Origin: Atopostipes sp963558565
GTDB taxonomy: Bacteria; Bacillota; Bacilli; Lactobacillales; Carnobacteriaceae_A
Direction: 5' to 3'
Assembly (NCBI GenBank): GCA_963558565.1
Contig: CAUWGX010000013.1
Span: 1 to 51,659, forward strand
Length of the DNA stretch: 51,659 nucleotides
Below the pieces are notes generated by a model, which was given only the letters and a program-made list of their open reading frames with translations, had not been told where the DNA came from and made no database searches. Position numbers and translations under genes: made by a program. Positions 16,647-25,197 of this stretch are shown here, piece after piece (the first letter of the stretch is position 1; every line of letters starts with the position of its first letter).

Positions 16647-17353
16647 TTTGGTATCTCTAACTTATAACCAAAACCACGCGCCGTCATGATATATTCAGGT
16701 TTTCTTGTATCTTTTTCGATTTTTTCACGTAAATGACTCACATGAACATCTACTATTCTAGTTTCGCCCGCAAAATCATAATTCCAAATCGCATTGAGCA
16801 GCCGTTCCCGACTTAAGATCCGTCCTTCGCGGCGGGCAAAGTATAAGAGGAGATCAAATTCTTTTGGTGTTAATTCGATCTGTTCCCCACGGACGAATAC
16901 TTCATATTTTTCCGGGAAAATTTTTATCTCCCCGATTACTATCGTTTCTTCTGGATCTTTTTCTCCCACCATATTTTCAGACGGTGATCGTTCTGCGCGT
17001 CTAAAAATAGCTTTCATTCGGGCTAATACCTCTCGAGGACTGAACGGTTTTGTTATATAATCATCCGCACCCATTTCTAGTCCTAAAATTTTATCGATTT
17101 CCGTATCTTTTGCGGTCAACATGATAATCGGCACTTCAATTTTTTCTTGACGTAACTTTCGACATATCTCTACACCATCTTTATTCGGTAACATTAAATC
17201 TAGTAAAATCATGTCGTATCCATTTTCAAGCGCTAATTCGAATCCTTCTTGGCCATCCATCGTCACTTCTACGTTATAACCTTCTTGTTCAAGGTTATAA
17301 CTTAATAACTTTAAAATAGATTGTTCATCCTCAATAATAAGTACTTTCTTCAC
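16643..17353 (-). CDS. phoP: PhoP/PnpR-type response regulator
   Basis: OmpR-family regulator. The receiver domain at 1-120 has acidic residues near positions 8-9, phospho-acceptor Asp52 in LLDLMLP and a conserved Lys in ITKPFSPRE; the winged-helix DNA-binding domain spans about 135-234. The start is a GTG with AAGGAA upstream. It would activate the pst operon through the direct repeats upstream of pstS. It lies 48 bases after the MinJ-like gene, so some read-through is possible. Confidence 0.95.
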   Translation of the reverse strand: MKKVLIIEDEQSILKLLSYNLEQEGYNVEVTMDGQEGFELALENGYDMILLDLMLPNKDGVEICRKLRQEKIEVPIIMLTAKDTEIDKILGLEMGADDYITKPFSPREVLARMKAIFRRAERSPSENMVGEKDPEETIVIGEIKIFPEKYEVFVRGEQIELTPKEFDLLLYFARREGRILSRERLLNAIWNYDFAGETRIVDVHVSHLREKIEKDTRKPEYIMTARGFGYKLEIPK

Positions 17354-17401
17354 GTGATCGTTCCTTTCTTTTCGGTCAAAGAATTGATTCTATTTTAGAC
17401 G

Positions 17402-18592
17402 TTATTGATCAAGTAACAACAAACCTAGATTATTGTAGTCATCATCATATAAGGGCGTTTCTGCAATCACAATTTCTCCATCTCTTCTTCTAATACGCAG
17501 CTTCGCATAAGAACGGTTGTGAGCCAGTGTCTTATAATATTCTTCCATATCCGTCAGTGCTTGATCGTTAAAATCTAAGATGACATCGCCAATTGTTAAG
17601 TCTAAACGCTCAGCAGGAGAATTCTGACGAATCGCAATGACTCGTAAACCTTCATCTGCTGGTCCATAACGAAAGCTCCACATATTCTCTCTTCGACGAT
17701 GACGTACAAGGATAAACAAGCCGCCAAGGAATAATAAAAGCATGCTCCAAATACTGAATTGTGGGTAGATATAAGAAATTATAAATAATAGGATCCCACT
17801 AATCGCTAAATACCTAAATTCTGTCTGTAAAGCTTTCGTGGCTTCATCAATAAATTGCGTGGAAACGGTATAGTGAAAACCGACGAGTAGTGGCAACAAA
17901 AGAAATGCATATTGATTGCCATTAATATTGAGTAAAGGCCACCACTCAGCAAATGGTTCAATGACTTCCCCTGGCACGATCACCATTAGTGGCAGTGCCC
18001 ATAGCGAGTTCTTTTGATACTTTGCGACCGTTTTTCCTCTTTTGGATGTTTTAAGCATCGGATAAATTTTATATTCATCGCGACTGTTCATAGAAAAGGT
18101 AGAAACCAATAAGATCAAAGCAGCAAGCAATAAAAGATTCATCGTCAATGCAGGTAATTGATTGGTTGTTTGATTGATTAGATATGTTTGTTGATTAAAG
18201 AGGTGATTTAACTTCGAAAAAGGGACATCGATTCCAGCGAAATTCAAACCATACATAATAAAAATACTCATTGGGAATGTAAACAACGGATGGATAAAAC
18301 GCGAACCAGCCACCACTAATAAAATAATCGTTAGGACTTGGTAAACTAAATACCATTCAATCGTTAAGGGTATCCCAATAAAGAGGGATAATAAAGACAA
18401 GATAATCCCTGGAAGCAAACCTTTGAGTAGATAATCCTTGAGTTCAAAATTTTTCCGGTTGAAATTTACTCGAAAATGCTCACGGGTATAATGAACTCGT
18501 TTATTTCGATTAAAATGTGCATAGACCAAACCAATTAAAAAAACAGGTTGGATCAAGTATAGAATGACGGACCACATTAAGTTATTTGCCAA
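17402..18592 (-). CDS. MinJ-like multipass membrane protein with C-terminal PDZ domain
   Basis: A protein of 396 residues with about eight hydrophobic segments in the first 290 and a PDZ domain at about 300-370 (RVIAIRQNSPAERLDLTIGD), then a short tail. Size, layout and position next to ftsEX match MinJ (YvjD) of Bacillus, the bridge between DivIVA and MinD in division-site placement. Whether Min proteins exist here is not visible, so function is inferred. The start is TTG at 18592 with GGAG eight bases upstream; a GTG at 18616 would put the ribosome site inside the gene. Confidence 0.75.
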   Translation of the reverse strand: MANNLMWSVILYLIQPVFLIGLVYAHFNRNKRVHYTREHFRVNFNRKNFELKDYLLKGLLPGIILSLLSLFIGIPLTIEWYLVYQVLTIILLVVAGSRFIHPLFTFPMSIFIMYGLNFAGIDVPFSKLNHLFNQQTYLINQTTNQLPALTMNLLLLAALILLVSTFSMNSRDEYKIYPMLKTSKRGKTVAKYQKNSLWALPLMVIVPGEVIEPFAEWWPLLNINGNQYAFLLLPLLVGFHYTVSTQFIDEATKALQTEFRYLAISGILLFIISYIYPQFSIWSMLLLFLGGLFILVRHRRRENMWSFRYGPADEGLRVIAIRQNSPAERLDLTIGDVILDFNDQALTDMEEYYKTLAHNRSYAKLRIRRRDGEIVIAETPLYDDDYNNLGLLLLDQ

Positions 18593-18855
18593 TATTCTCT
18601 CTCCTATTTTTATCACTATATTTTTAAAAATATTTAAATTAATTTTACCGTCTTAACTGCTGCATTTCAACACGCATTTTTCTTTTCCGCCCTGAAAGAT
18701 CGAGGCGATCTAAACAACTCCTGCTTATTTTCTACAACTATTTTTTAGAAATTCTTCATTTGTAAAGTAGAACTAAAGCAGGAACCACACCTCATTATGA
18801 ATGGTCAGCGTTCTAAACACTAAGACTAGCATTGATTACTGCATAAATAAAAAAA
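18593..18855. other. Intergenic gap, no gene seen
   Basis: The gap between the MinJ-like gene and the NlpC/P60 terminator holds no coding region. It should contain the promoter of the MinJ-like gene, but no convincing -35/-10 pair was picked out. A short GATCGAGGCGATC inverted repeat is present near 18698-18710. Confidence 0.5.
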
Positions 18856-18885
18856 CCTCAAGCATTCAAAAAAGAATACTTGAGG
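18856..18885 (-). terminator. Terminator of the CwlO/PcsB-like gene
   Basis: CCTCAAGCATTC (18856-18867) and GAATACTTGAGG (18874-18885) pair with one mismatch and a six-base loop, then a T-run on the minus strand. Confidence 0.85.
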
Positions 18886-18916
18886 ACTTTTATGCATTTA
18901 ATATTTGGAATGTTAA

Positions 18917-20158
18917 TTAACGGCCAAAACCAGTGACATGGTTCGCCCAATAGCCTGAATCAATCGTAGAGACAGCAACACCTGTTGAGGTTTGAGCACC
19001 GATAAAGTTGCCACCGCCCATATAGATACCGACGTGGTCTACTCCGCCTCCTTGGCTAAAGAACACTAAGTCTCCTGGTTGAGCTTCGCTTCTAGAAATA
19101 CGACTCGTTGCGCCATATTGAGCTGCTGCTGTACGAGGTAATGAACGACCTGCTTGCGCAAATACATAGGTTGTAAAGCCAGAACAATCAAATCCTGACG
19201 TACTACCTCCACCATATACATAAGGAATGCCTTGTAAGCTTTGCGCAATGCCCACAACAGAACTATCAGTCGTTGCGGGGGCAGGAGCTGGTGCAGAACT
19301 TGTAGAGCTTGTTGTCACAGCTTCTGAATCTGTAGCTGTTTCTTCTTCAATCTCTACATTTTCTTCTTCGTTTGTATCTGTAGTTGCTTCTTCATGCGTT
19401 TCTTCGTTTGTTTCTACATCCGATGCTTCTACATCCGAAGAAGCAGCAGTAGCATTTGCGACTTCTAAGCTTTTTCGGCGCTCTTCAGCTGCTTCAGCTT
19501 GTGCAATAAGAGCGCTACGCTCTTCTTCAACCTCTTCTTTTTCAGAAGCTTTTCGAGCCAAGAGACTCTCTTGTTCTGCTTTTTGTTCTTCTAAAGCTGC
19601 TTTATTTGCTTCAAGTTTAGCCGCTAATCGATTTTGCTCTTCTTGTTTTTCAAGCGTTTCATTTTCTTTTGCTTCGACTAATTCTTGATCTTTTTTTTGT
19701 TGAGCAATAGTTTGTTTGTTGGAGGAAATAAGTGTTGAAACAACATCTAAACGGCCCACGATATCATTTAAAGAATCTGCATTTAAGATAAAGCTGACAA
19801 TATTACCCGTTTCACCCATTACTTGGACACCACGTGCTTGTTCATTTAATTGGGCTTCACGTTTTTCAATCATATCTTTTAATTCTTCTACTTCGATTTG
19901 CAAACCTTCAAGGAATTCTTGGGTTTCTGTCATTTCAGCTACAAGCTCTTCCGCCTCTGCTTCATTGCTTTCCATATCCATTTGAAGAGTTTCTAGTTTA
20001 TTCGCTACTTCGTCCTCTTCTGCGGATAATTCTGAGATTAAGGAATCAAAGTCTGAAACCGATGAAGGAGAAGCTTCAACGGCTAATGCGGGTGTTGCGA
20101 GTGCTGATAAACTTAATGTTCCGGCTAAGGCTAATGACAAAAATATTTTTCTCTTCAT
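18917..20158 (-). CDS. Secreted CwlO/PcsB-like peptidoglycan hydrolase (NlpC/P60)
   Basis: Cell-wall endopeptidase controlled by FtsEX. The 413-residue precursor has a signal peptide (to about residue 26, ending ATPALA), a long coiled coil (about 35-240) of the CwlO/PcsB N-terminal type, a Ser/Thr/Glu-rich linker and a C-terminal NlpC/P60 domain (about 300-413) with catalytic Cys in DCSGFT and His in DHVGIYMGGG. The domain cuts D-glutamyl-diamino-acid type stem-peptide bonds in the family. The ATG at 20158 was chosen because TTTGGAGGAAAT lies just upstream; an earlier TTG falls inside that site. The gene follows ftsX by 70 bases, the expected order for FtsEX and its hydrolase. Confidence 0.93.
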   Translation of the reverse strand: MKRKIFLSLALAGTLSLSALATPALAVEASPSSVSDFDSLISELSAEEDEVANKLETLQMDMESNEAEAEELVAEMTETQEFLEGLQIEVEELKDMIEKREAQLNEQARGVQVMGETGNIVSFILNADSLNDIVGRLDVVSTLISSNKQTIAQQKKDQELVEAKENETLEKQEEQNRLAAKLEANKAALEEQKAEQESLLARKASEKEEVEEERSALIAQAEAAEERRKSLEVANATAASSDVEASDVETNEETHEEATTDTNEEENVEIEEETATDSEAVTTSSTSSAPAPAPATTDSSVVGIAQSLQGIPYVYGGGSTSGFDCSGFTTYVFAQAGRSLPRTAAAQYGATSRISRSEAQPGDLVFFSQGGGVDHVGIYMGGGNFIGAQTSTGVAVSTIDSGYWANHVTGFGR

Positions 20159-20228
20159 TTTTTCTATTTCCTCCAAATATTAAATGCTTTTGATTAAATT
20201 TATTTTTTTCTATAAAAGTTCTTTTTCA

Positions 20229-21116
20229 TTAAGTGTCTAGGAATCTTCTGATTGAGAAGGCTGATCCGATCGCTCCGATGACAACTCCAATAACCGTAAT
20301 CAATAGAATGAGTTGATAGATAAACGGATTAGGCGCCAACAAGGCGAAATAGGTGCCGGATAAGAAACTAGACATTGTCGTATAAACAGAATCATAGACA
20401 AACCATAAGACAACCGAAGGAATAATCGCTCCGATAAATCCAATCAGTGCTCCTTCAATTAAAAATGGCCAACGGATAAACCAGTTGGTCGCTCCGACTA
20501 ATTTCATAATCTCTATTTCAGTACTACGTGAGAAAATTGTAATGCGGATGGTGTTTGATATGAGGAATATCGCAGTAAATATCAAGGCAATAATAATGAT
20601 TCCCCCAATATTTCGAATGGTTGAAGTCATCTTAAATAGGCGATCTGCTTGTGCTCCACCATAGTTTACGTCTGAAACATATTCCATAGGTTCAACTTCT
20701 TCAGCGACATTTGCTGTGCTTTCTGGTGAATCTGTATCAACGATAAATACATCATGTAATGGGTTTTCGTCTCCTTCAAAGAGTTCGAAAGTATCTCCAT
20801 AACTTCCTACAACATTTTCTAATTCATCTTCTCGACTTGAGAATGTCACTTCTTCTACATTATTTACAGCTTGTAATTCTTCTTCTAGGGCATCACGATC
20901 TTCTTCATCAGCAGCTAAATCAACATATACACGTACACTGACATCATTTTCAATGTCTGTCGCAAGCTCATTGATGTTAGAAACGACTCCGATAAGGGCT
21001 CCTACCAATAATAAAGTAATGGATACAGCAGAAACTGCTGCAAAACTCATCCAGCCATTACGGCGGATACTTTTCATTCCCTCTTTAATGTGACGCCAAA
21101 CTGTTCTAATTTTCAA
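20229..21116 (-). CDS. ftsX: Cell division ABC-like membrane protein FtsX
   Basis: Permease-like partner of FtsE that passes a conformational signal to the wall hydrolase outside. The 295-residue protein has an N-terminal helix (about 22-45), an extracellular domain of about 120 residues rich in Glu and Asp, and three C-terminal helices. The start is TTG at 21116, overlapping the end of ftsE by 11 bases, with a GGGGG ribosome site inside ftsE; the family usually begins MKIRT, as this does. Upstream ATGs in this frame would lie well inside ftsE and are unlikely. Confidence 0.95.
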   Translation of the reverse strand: MKIRTVWRHIKEGMKSIRRNGWMSFAAVSAVSITLLLVGALIGVVSNINELATDIENDVSVRVYVDLAADEEDRDALEEELQAVNNVEEVTFSSREDELENVVGSYGDTFELFEGDENPLHDVFIVDTDSPESTANVAEEVEPMEYVSDVNYGGAQADRLFKMTSTIRNIGGIIIIALIFTAIFLISNTIRITIFSRSTEIEIMKLVGATNWFIRWPFLIEGALIGFIGAIIPSVVLWFVYDSVYTTMSSFLSGTYFALLAPNPFIYQLILLITVIGVVIGAIGSAFSIRRFLDT

Positions 21117-21792
21117 ATGAATAGCCCCCTTCTTCATCATCACGAGTAATACGGCCATCGTCAATCACAATGACACGATGTTTTCTTGCATTAACAATCT
21201 CGCTATTGTGCGTAGCCATAATGACGGTTGTTCCTTGGGCATTAATATGCTCAAGAATTTCCATAATTCCTTTTGATGTTTCAGGGTCTAAGTTTCCAGT
21301 TGGCTCATCAGCGATTAAAACGCGTGGCATATTAGCAATAGCTCTTGCGATCGCTACCCGTTGTTGCTCTCCTCCGGATAGTTCATTCGGGAGCATATTT
21401 TCTTTTTGTTCCAAATCTACTAATTTAAGAACTTCTTTTACTCGACTACTTATTTGTCGAGGACTCTTGCCTAAAACTTCCATTGCATATGCAATATTTT
21501 CATAGACAGTTAAAGTTGGTAGTAACTTAAAGTCTTGGAAAACAACACCAACTTGTCGTCTCAACAAAGGTATCTCTTTTCGTTTTATTTTTGCGACATC
21601 AAAATCAGTGACTTCTACTGTACCTTCTGTAGGGAGTACTTCACGATAGATCAAACGCATAAACGTTGACTTCCCTGCCCCACTAGGCCCTACAACATAA
21701 ACAAATTCGCCTTGTTCGATCCGAACAGACAAATCTTGGATAGCTGTTATTCCATTGTCATATACTTTTGTTACATCTTTCATTTCAATCAT
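21106..21792 (-). CDS. ftsE: Cell division ATP-binding protein FtsE
   Basis: ATPase of the FtsEX complex. The 228-residue protein has Walker A GPSGAGKST near residue 36, signature LSGGEQQR, Walker B VLIADEPTGNLD and the switch His in MATHNSE. It is normally directly after prfB in Firmicutes; here a sugar symporter gene lies between. AAGGTG ten bases before the ATG is the likely ribosome site. Confidence 0.97.
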   Translation of the reverse strand: MIEMKDVTKVYDNGITAIQDLSVRIEQGEFVYVVGPSGAGKSTFMRLIYREVLPTEGTVEVTDFDVAKIKRKEIPLLRRQVGVVFQDFKLLPTLTVYENIAYAMEVLGKSPRQISSRVKEVLKLVDLEQKENMLPNELSGGEQQRVAIARAIANMPRVLIADEPTGNLDPETSKGIMEILEHINAQGTTVIMATHNSEIVNARKHRVIVIDDGRITRDDEEGGYSFEN

Positions 21793-22066
21793 AATAAATT
21801 AACACCTTATTTTTTGGGTATTTTTTGTACATTTGTACATAATAAAAGTGACAGACACGTGGATGCGTAATAAAACCGCCGTTTTTCCGTCACTGGAAGT
21901 AGTATAACATCGTCAACCTTGATTGCAATTTAAAATAGATTACAATTATATTTCAATCACAACATAATATTTCATTTATTTCAAGAATACGAAGATTTTA
22001 TCTAAAAACACCATCCCTATCGTCTTTGAACATTTCAAATAAAAACATCATTGTCTTTAATAAAAA
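21793..22066 (-). promoter_or_regulatory. ftsE leader region with candidate promoter
   Basis: A 274-base gene-free stretch. On the minus strand TTGCAA (21923-21928) and TATACT (21901-21906) at 16 bp form the best promoter, giving a leader of about 100 bases. The leader carries two TGTACA sites two bases apart (21826-21831 and 21834-21839) and a small AAAAC-CGCC-GTTTT hairpin near 21873. Their role is unknown. Confidence 0.5.
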
Positions 22067-22108
22067 AAGCACCCAAGGCTGAAGTTCAAACTTCAACACC
22101 GGATGCTT
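22067..22108 (-). terminator. Terminator of the GPH symporter gene
   Basis: Outer arms AAGCA and TGCTT and inner TGAAG/CTTCA give a long hairpin, with a T-run on the minus strand. Confidence 0.75.
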
Positions 22109-22135
22109 ACAGTGATTTATTTTTTAATTTTTAAT

Positions 22136-23647
22136 CTAAAGTTCTGGTTTGATCCCATCTTCCAATATTTGTGGATCTTCTTCTGGCTCAATCTTGCCGG
22201 CTGCCTTCTTCGCAGTAATCGTCGCTTGGACTTCAGCCATCGTTGTTTGGTCGAGTGGGTATTTACGAATTAAGTAAAATAAGACGACATAAAATGCTAA
22301 AGGAATCATTAACATAATCATACCACCTGTAAATAATTCAGGAGATAAGGATTCAGTGGGTTCTGGGTAAGAATTCGTATACCCCACCCCTGCAACAATG
22401 ACCCCTAAAACAATAGGAGCAAGTGAAGAAGCTATGGAATCCGTAAGGGAGAAAATGGTTCCAATCAATCCTGAAACAAAACGTCCCGAGCGGGCGGTTT
22501 CATAGTCTGAAATATCTGCCGCCATCGTCAGCACAATCGACGTTGGATAAGCTTGGAAAACTTTTAAACCAATGAAAGCAATCGTAAATAAGATGGCGAG
22601 AAAACCACCATTTGAAAAAATTTGTGTTGGATTATCGACGAATAATAAAATAGCCACCATCGTTAACAGCGAAATCCCCGCTGCTACAATGGAGATTGTA
22701 TAAGAGGTTTTTAAATCTTTTTTCGTCGCTAAACGAGTTAACACAACAACTAGAAGCAAGTTTGGAATAATTTGGTATAAAGACATTTGTCCGGATAAAG
22801 CAAAATCGCCCAAGATAATACCAAATAAAATAACTAAAAAGGCTTGGTCGCCAATTAATTGAGATAAAAATTTAACAATAGCGCCACTTAAAGCAAGGAC
22901 TTGGAGGGGTTTATTGCCCTTAATGACGGACCAATAATCTTTTAACGATTTAGTCTCTACAGTATCTTCACCTAATCCAAAATATTCGGTTCGATCTTTT
23001 CGGCGAATACCAATCATCGCTAAAATCGTTAAAACGACAGATATTCCCATAATAATCATTAAAAACTCAGTGAAAAAAGCAGTATTAAATTCGTCACCAT
23101 GACGCGGAACTAAAATATTAGAAACAAAAAATTGTCCGACAGCGAAAATCCCGATTGAACTGAATACTGTATCGTATATTGAAAATAAAGGACGCTGTTT
23201 AGGATCGTTTGTTAAAGCAGGTTGAGCCGCTTTGGTGACTGTTTGCTGGAAAGAATAAACAATCTTATGAAAAATAAGAGCAACTAAAAAGAAGGCAGAC
23301 TGTGCAACGCCACTAAATTGATGTACATTAAAAATCATTAAGAACGAAAGAATTAAGCCGATATTTGAAACGAGCATCAATGGTCGGAATTTTCCCCACT
23401 TCGTGTCAAAGCGGTCCATAATTACACCAATTGTCGGATCAATTAAACCATCAAACAGACGCGCTGCTCCGAGTAAATTACTTACAATAAGTGTAGCGAA
23501 GCCAGCAATTCCAGTTGCATAGTAAGTTAAGAAGCCAAAAGCAAATAAATATAAATTTGTTGCTGAGTTATTTAATGAAAATAGTGCAATCTCCCACTGC
23601 TTGGCTTGATGATAATCTCCGAGAGATTCTTTTTGTGTTTGTGACAT
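22136..23647 (-). CDS. GPH-family sodium/proton-sugar symporter
   Basis: Major facilitator-type glycoside-pentoside-hexuronide:cation symporter of 503 residues with about 12 helices. The family landmarks DGLIDPTIGVIMDRF and KWGKFRPLM are at about residues 65-95. There is no C-terminal EIIA domain, so it is unlike LacS. The substrate cannot be read from the sequence, and no glycosidase is adjacent. The gene interrupts the common prfB-ftsE arrangement, and has its own promoter, cre site and terminator, which suggests insertion of an accessory catabolic gene. It is expected to be repressed by CcpA/P-Ser-HPr on good sugars. Confidence 0.88.
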   Translation of the reverse strand: MSQTQKESLGDYHQAKQWEIALFSLNNSATNLYLFAFGFLTYYATGIAGFATLIVSNLLGAARLFDGLIDPTIGVIMDRFDTKWGKFRPLMLVSNIGLILSFLMIFNVHQFSGVAQSAFFLVALIFHKIVYSFQQTVTKAAQPALTNDPKQRPLFSIYDTVFSSIGIFAVGQFFVSNILVPRHGDEFNTAFFTEFLMIIMGISVVLTILAMIGIRRKDRTEYFGLGEDTVETKSLKDYWSVIKGNKPLQVLALSGAIVKFLSQLIGDQAFLVILFGIILGDFALSGQMSLYQIIPNLLLVVVLTRLATKKDLKTSYTISIVAAGISLLTMVAILLFVDNPTQIFSNGGFLAILFTIAFIGLKVFQAYPTSIVLTMAADISDYETARSGRFVSGLIGTIFSLTDSIASSLAPIVLGVIVAGVGYTNSYPEPTESLSPELFTGGMIMLMIPLAFYVVLFYLIRKYPLDQTTMAEVQATITAKKAAGKIEPEEDPQILEDGIKPEL

Positions 23648-23764
23648 CTTTTTTTCCTCCTTATTTTAAAACACCTTTTGATTTAGAAATTAAAGCGAAC
23701 AACCTGCTTTGCTGGCTGATTGTCGAAGTTTCTTTATGGGAAACATCTCCACCTTTCACCTTTA

Positions 23765-23778
23765 CTAAAGCGCTTTCA
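23765..23778 (-). promoter_or_regulatory. CcpA cre site of the GPH symporter
   Basis: On the minus strand TGAAAGCGCTTTAG matches the ideal palindrome TGAAAGCGCTTTCA at 12 of 14 positions. It begins about 16 bases after the -10 hexamer, a classic place for catabolite repression. Confidence 0.75.
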
Positions 23779-23794
23779 TTTATTGCATGCATCT

Positions 23795-23823
23795 ATTATA
23801 TCTTTTGCTTATAAAGTTTGCAA
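23795..23823 (-). promoter_or_regulatory. Promoter of the GPH symporter
   Basis: Minus strand TTGCAA (23818-23823), a 17-bp spacer and a perfect TATAAT (23795-23800). The cre site is directly downstream. The rest of the 359-base gap (23648-24006) shows only the prfB terminator. Confidence 0.7.
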
Positions 23824-23955
23824 TCTTTATTATAGCTTTCTTAAAATAAATTGTAATTATTTTCTATATAAGAAATCACTTCATTATTTTTTAGTCCATC
23901 AAGCCCTTAGTGCCACGTTTTATCACAGTCAACGACTAGCTTTCAAACAAAAAAA

Positions 23956-23996
23956 GCTCAATTTCTAAAGAAGAAAAACTTCTTTAAAAATTGAGC
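23956..23996 (-). terminator. prfB terminator
   Basis: GCTCAATTT (23956-23964) pairs with AAATTGAGC (23988-23996), and an inner AAAGAAG/CTTCTTT stem is present. A T-run follows on the minus strand. Confidence 0.88.
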
Positions 23997-24006
23997 GATT
24001 TTTCTT

Positions 24007-25117
24007 TTATTCGTGATCATTCATCGTTAGTCTTAAATAAGGTTCAATAAATTGATCTAATGCGCCATCCATAACCGCATCTGTATTTCCAGTTTCTACA
24101 TCCGTTCGGTGATCTTTTACCATCGCATAGGGATGGAAAACATAAGAACGAATTTGAGAACCCCAACCAATTTCTTTTTGCTCTCCTCGTAATTTTGCGA
24201 GTTCTGCTTCTTTTTCTTCTTGTTCTTTTTGGAACAATTTCGATTTCAATAACTGCATCGCTGTTTGACGGTTCGCAAGTTGTGAACGACCTGCTTGACT
24301 CGTAGCTACGATTCCCGTCTCAATATGCGTAATACGAACAGCAGATTCGGTTTTATTTACGTGCTGCCCACCTGCTCCGCTTGCGCGATAGACATCGACA
24401 CGAATTTCATCCGGTTGGACATCAATTTCAATTTCATCGGAAACTTCTGGCGTTACTTCACAAGAAACGAAAGAAGTATGTCGACGGCCTCCTGAATCGA
24501 AAGGTGAAATTCGAACCAATCGATGTACGCCTTTTTCTGCTTTTAAAAAGCCATAAGCATATTCGCCTTTGACCAATAACGTTACACTTTTTATTCCGGC
24601 TTCGTCTCCGCTTTGATAATCAATCACTTCAAAGGTAAACCCTTTTTGTTCAATATATCTTGTATACATTCTAAACAGCATCTCGCCGAAGTCTTGGGAC
24701 TCCGTACCCCCGGCCCCAGGGTGTAACTCTAAGATCGCGTTATTGCGGTCATAAGGATCATCTAATAACATCACCAATTCAAAATCTTCCACTTCATCAT
24801 GCAGATTTTGAATTCCTTCAGTTAATTCAGCTCTTAAATCATCATCCGCTGTTTCTTCGACCATTTCCAACATCAATTGGTATTCATCGTAACCATCGCT
24901 TAAACGCATAAAGGCATTATATTGATCCTTTAGCTCATTCGCCTCGTTAATGAGTGTTTGAGCTTTGTCTGGTTGATCCCAAAAGTCTGGTTGTGTCATG
25001 GTTTCGTTGTATTCACGAATGTCTACCTGCATTTTTTCTAAGTCAAAGAGACCCCCGAAATGCATTTATTTTTTTATTTATCGTTTCTAGTTCTTTACGT
25101 ATTTCATTTAGTTCCAT
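24007..25117 (-). CDS. prfB: Peptide chain release factor 2 with programmed +1 frameshift
   Basis: RF2 reads UGA and UAA stops. The gene starts at ATG 25117 (AGGAGG upstream), runs 24 codons to an in-frame TGA at 25045-25043, and continues in the +1 frame from 25044. The slip region CGGGGGTCTCTTTGAC matches the classic RF2 signal: an internal Shine-Dalgarno-like GGGGG, then CTT TGA C. The frameshifted product is about 369 residues, with the SPF anticodon-like tripeptide (RISPFDSGG) and the GGQ catalytic loop (GAGGQHVNKTES). RF2 level thus controls its own synthesis. It lies after secA, as in most Firmicutes. It is not a broken gene. Confidence 0.97.
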
Positions 25118-25140
25118 TTATAGATCCTCCTTGAATAAAA

Positions 25141-25170
25141 GAACCCCTCTTCATTCTACAAAAGGGGTTC
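25141..25170 (-). terminator. Hairpin between secA and prfB
   Basis: GAACCCC (25141-25147) pairs with GGGGTTC (25164-25170), followed on the minus strand by TTTTATTC. The prfB start is 24 bases further, so this may be a leaky terminator. Confidence 0.7.
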
Positions 25171-25197
25171 AAATCGTCCTATTCACTTCATTTCGAC

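Noticed and set aside
19227..19985. Serine-rich open frames on the plus strand
   Set aside because: They are antisense shadows of the Glu/Ala-rich coiled coil and linker of the NlpC/P60 protein.
21117..21164. Longer FtsX start within ftsE
   Set aside because: The TTG at 21116 gives the family's usual start and length, with a ribosome site just ahead.
25043..25117. prfB as a frameshifted pseudogene
   Set aside because: The CTT-TGA-C site with the internal GGGGG is the programmed RF2 frameshift.
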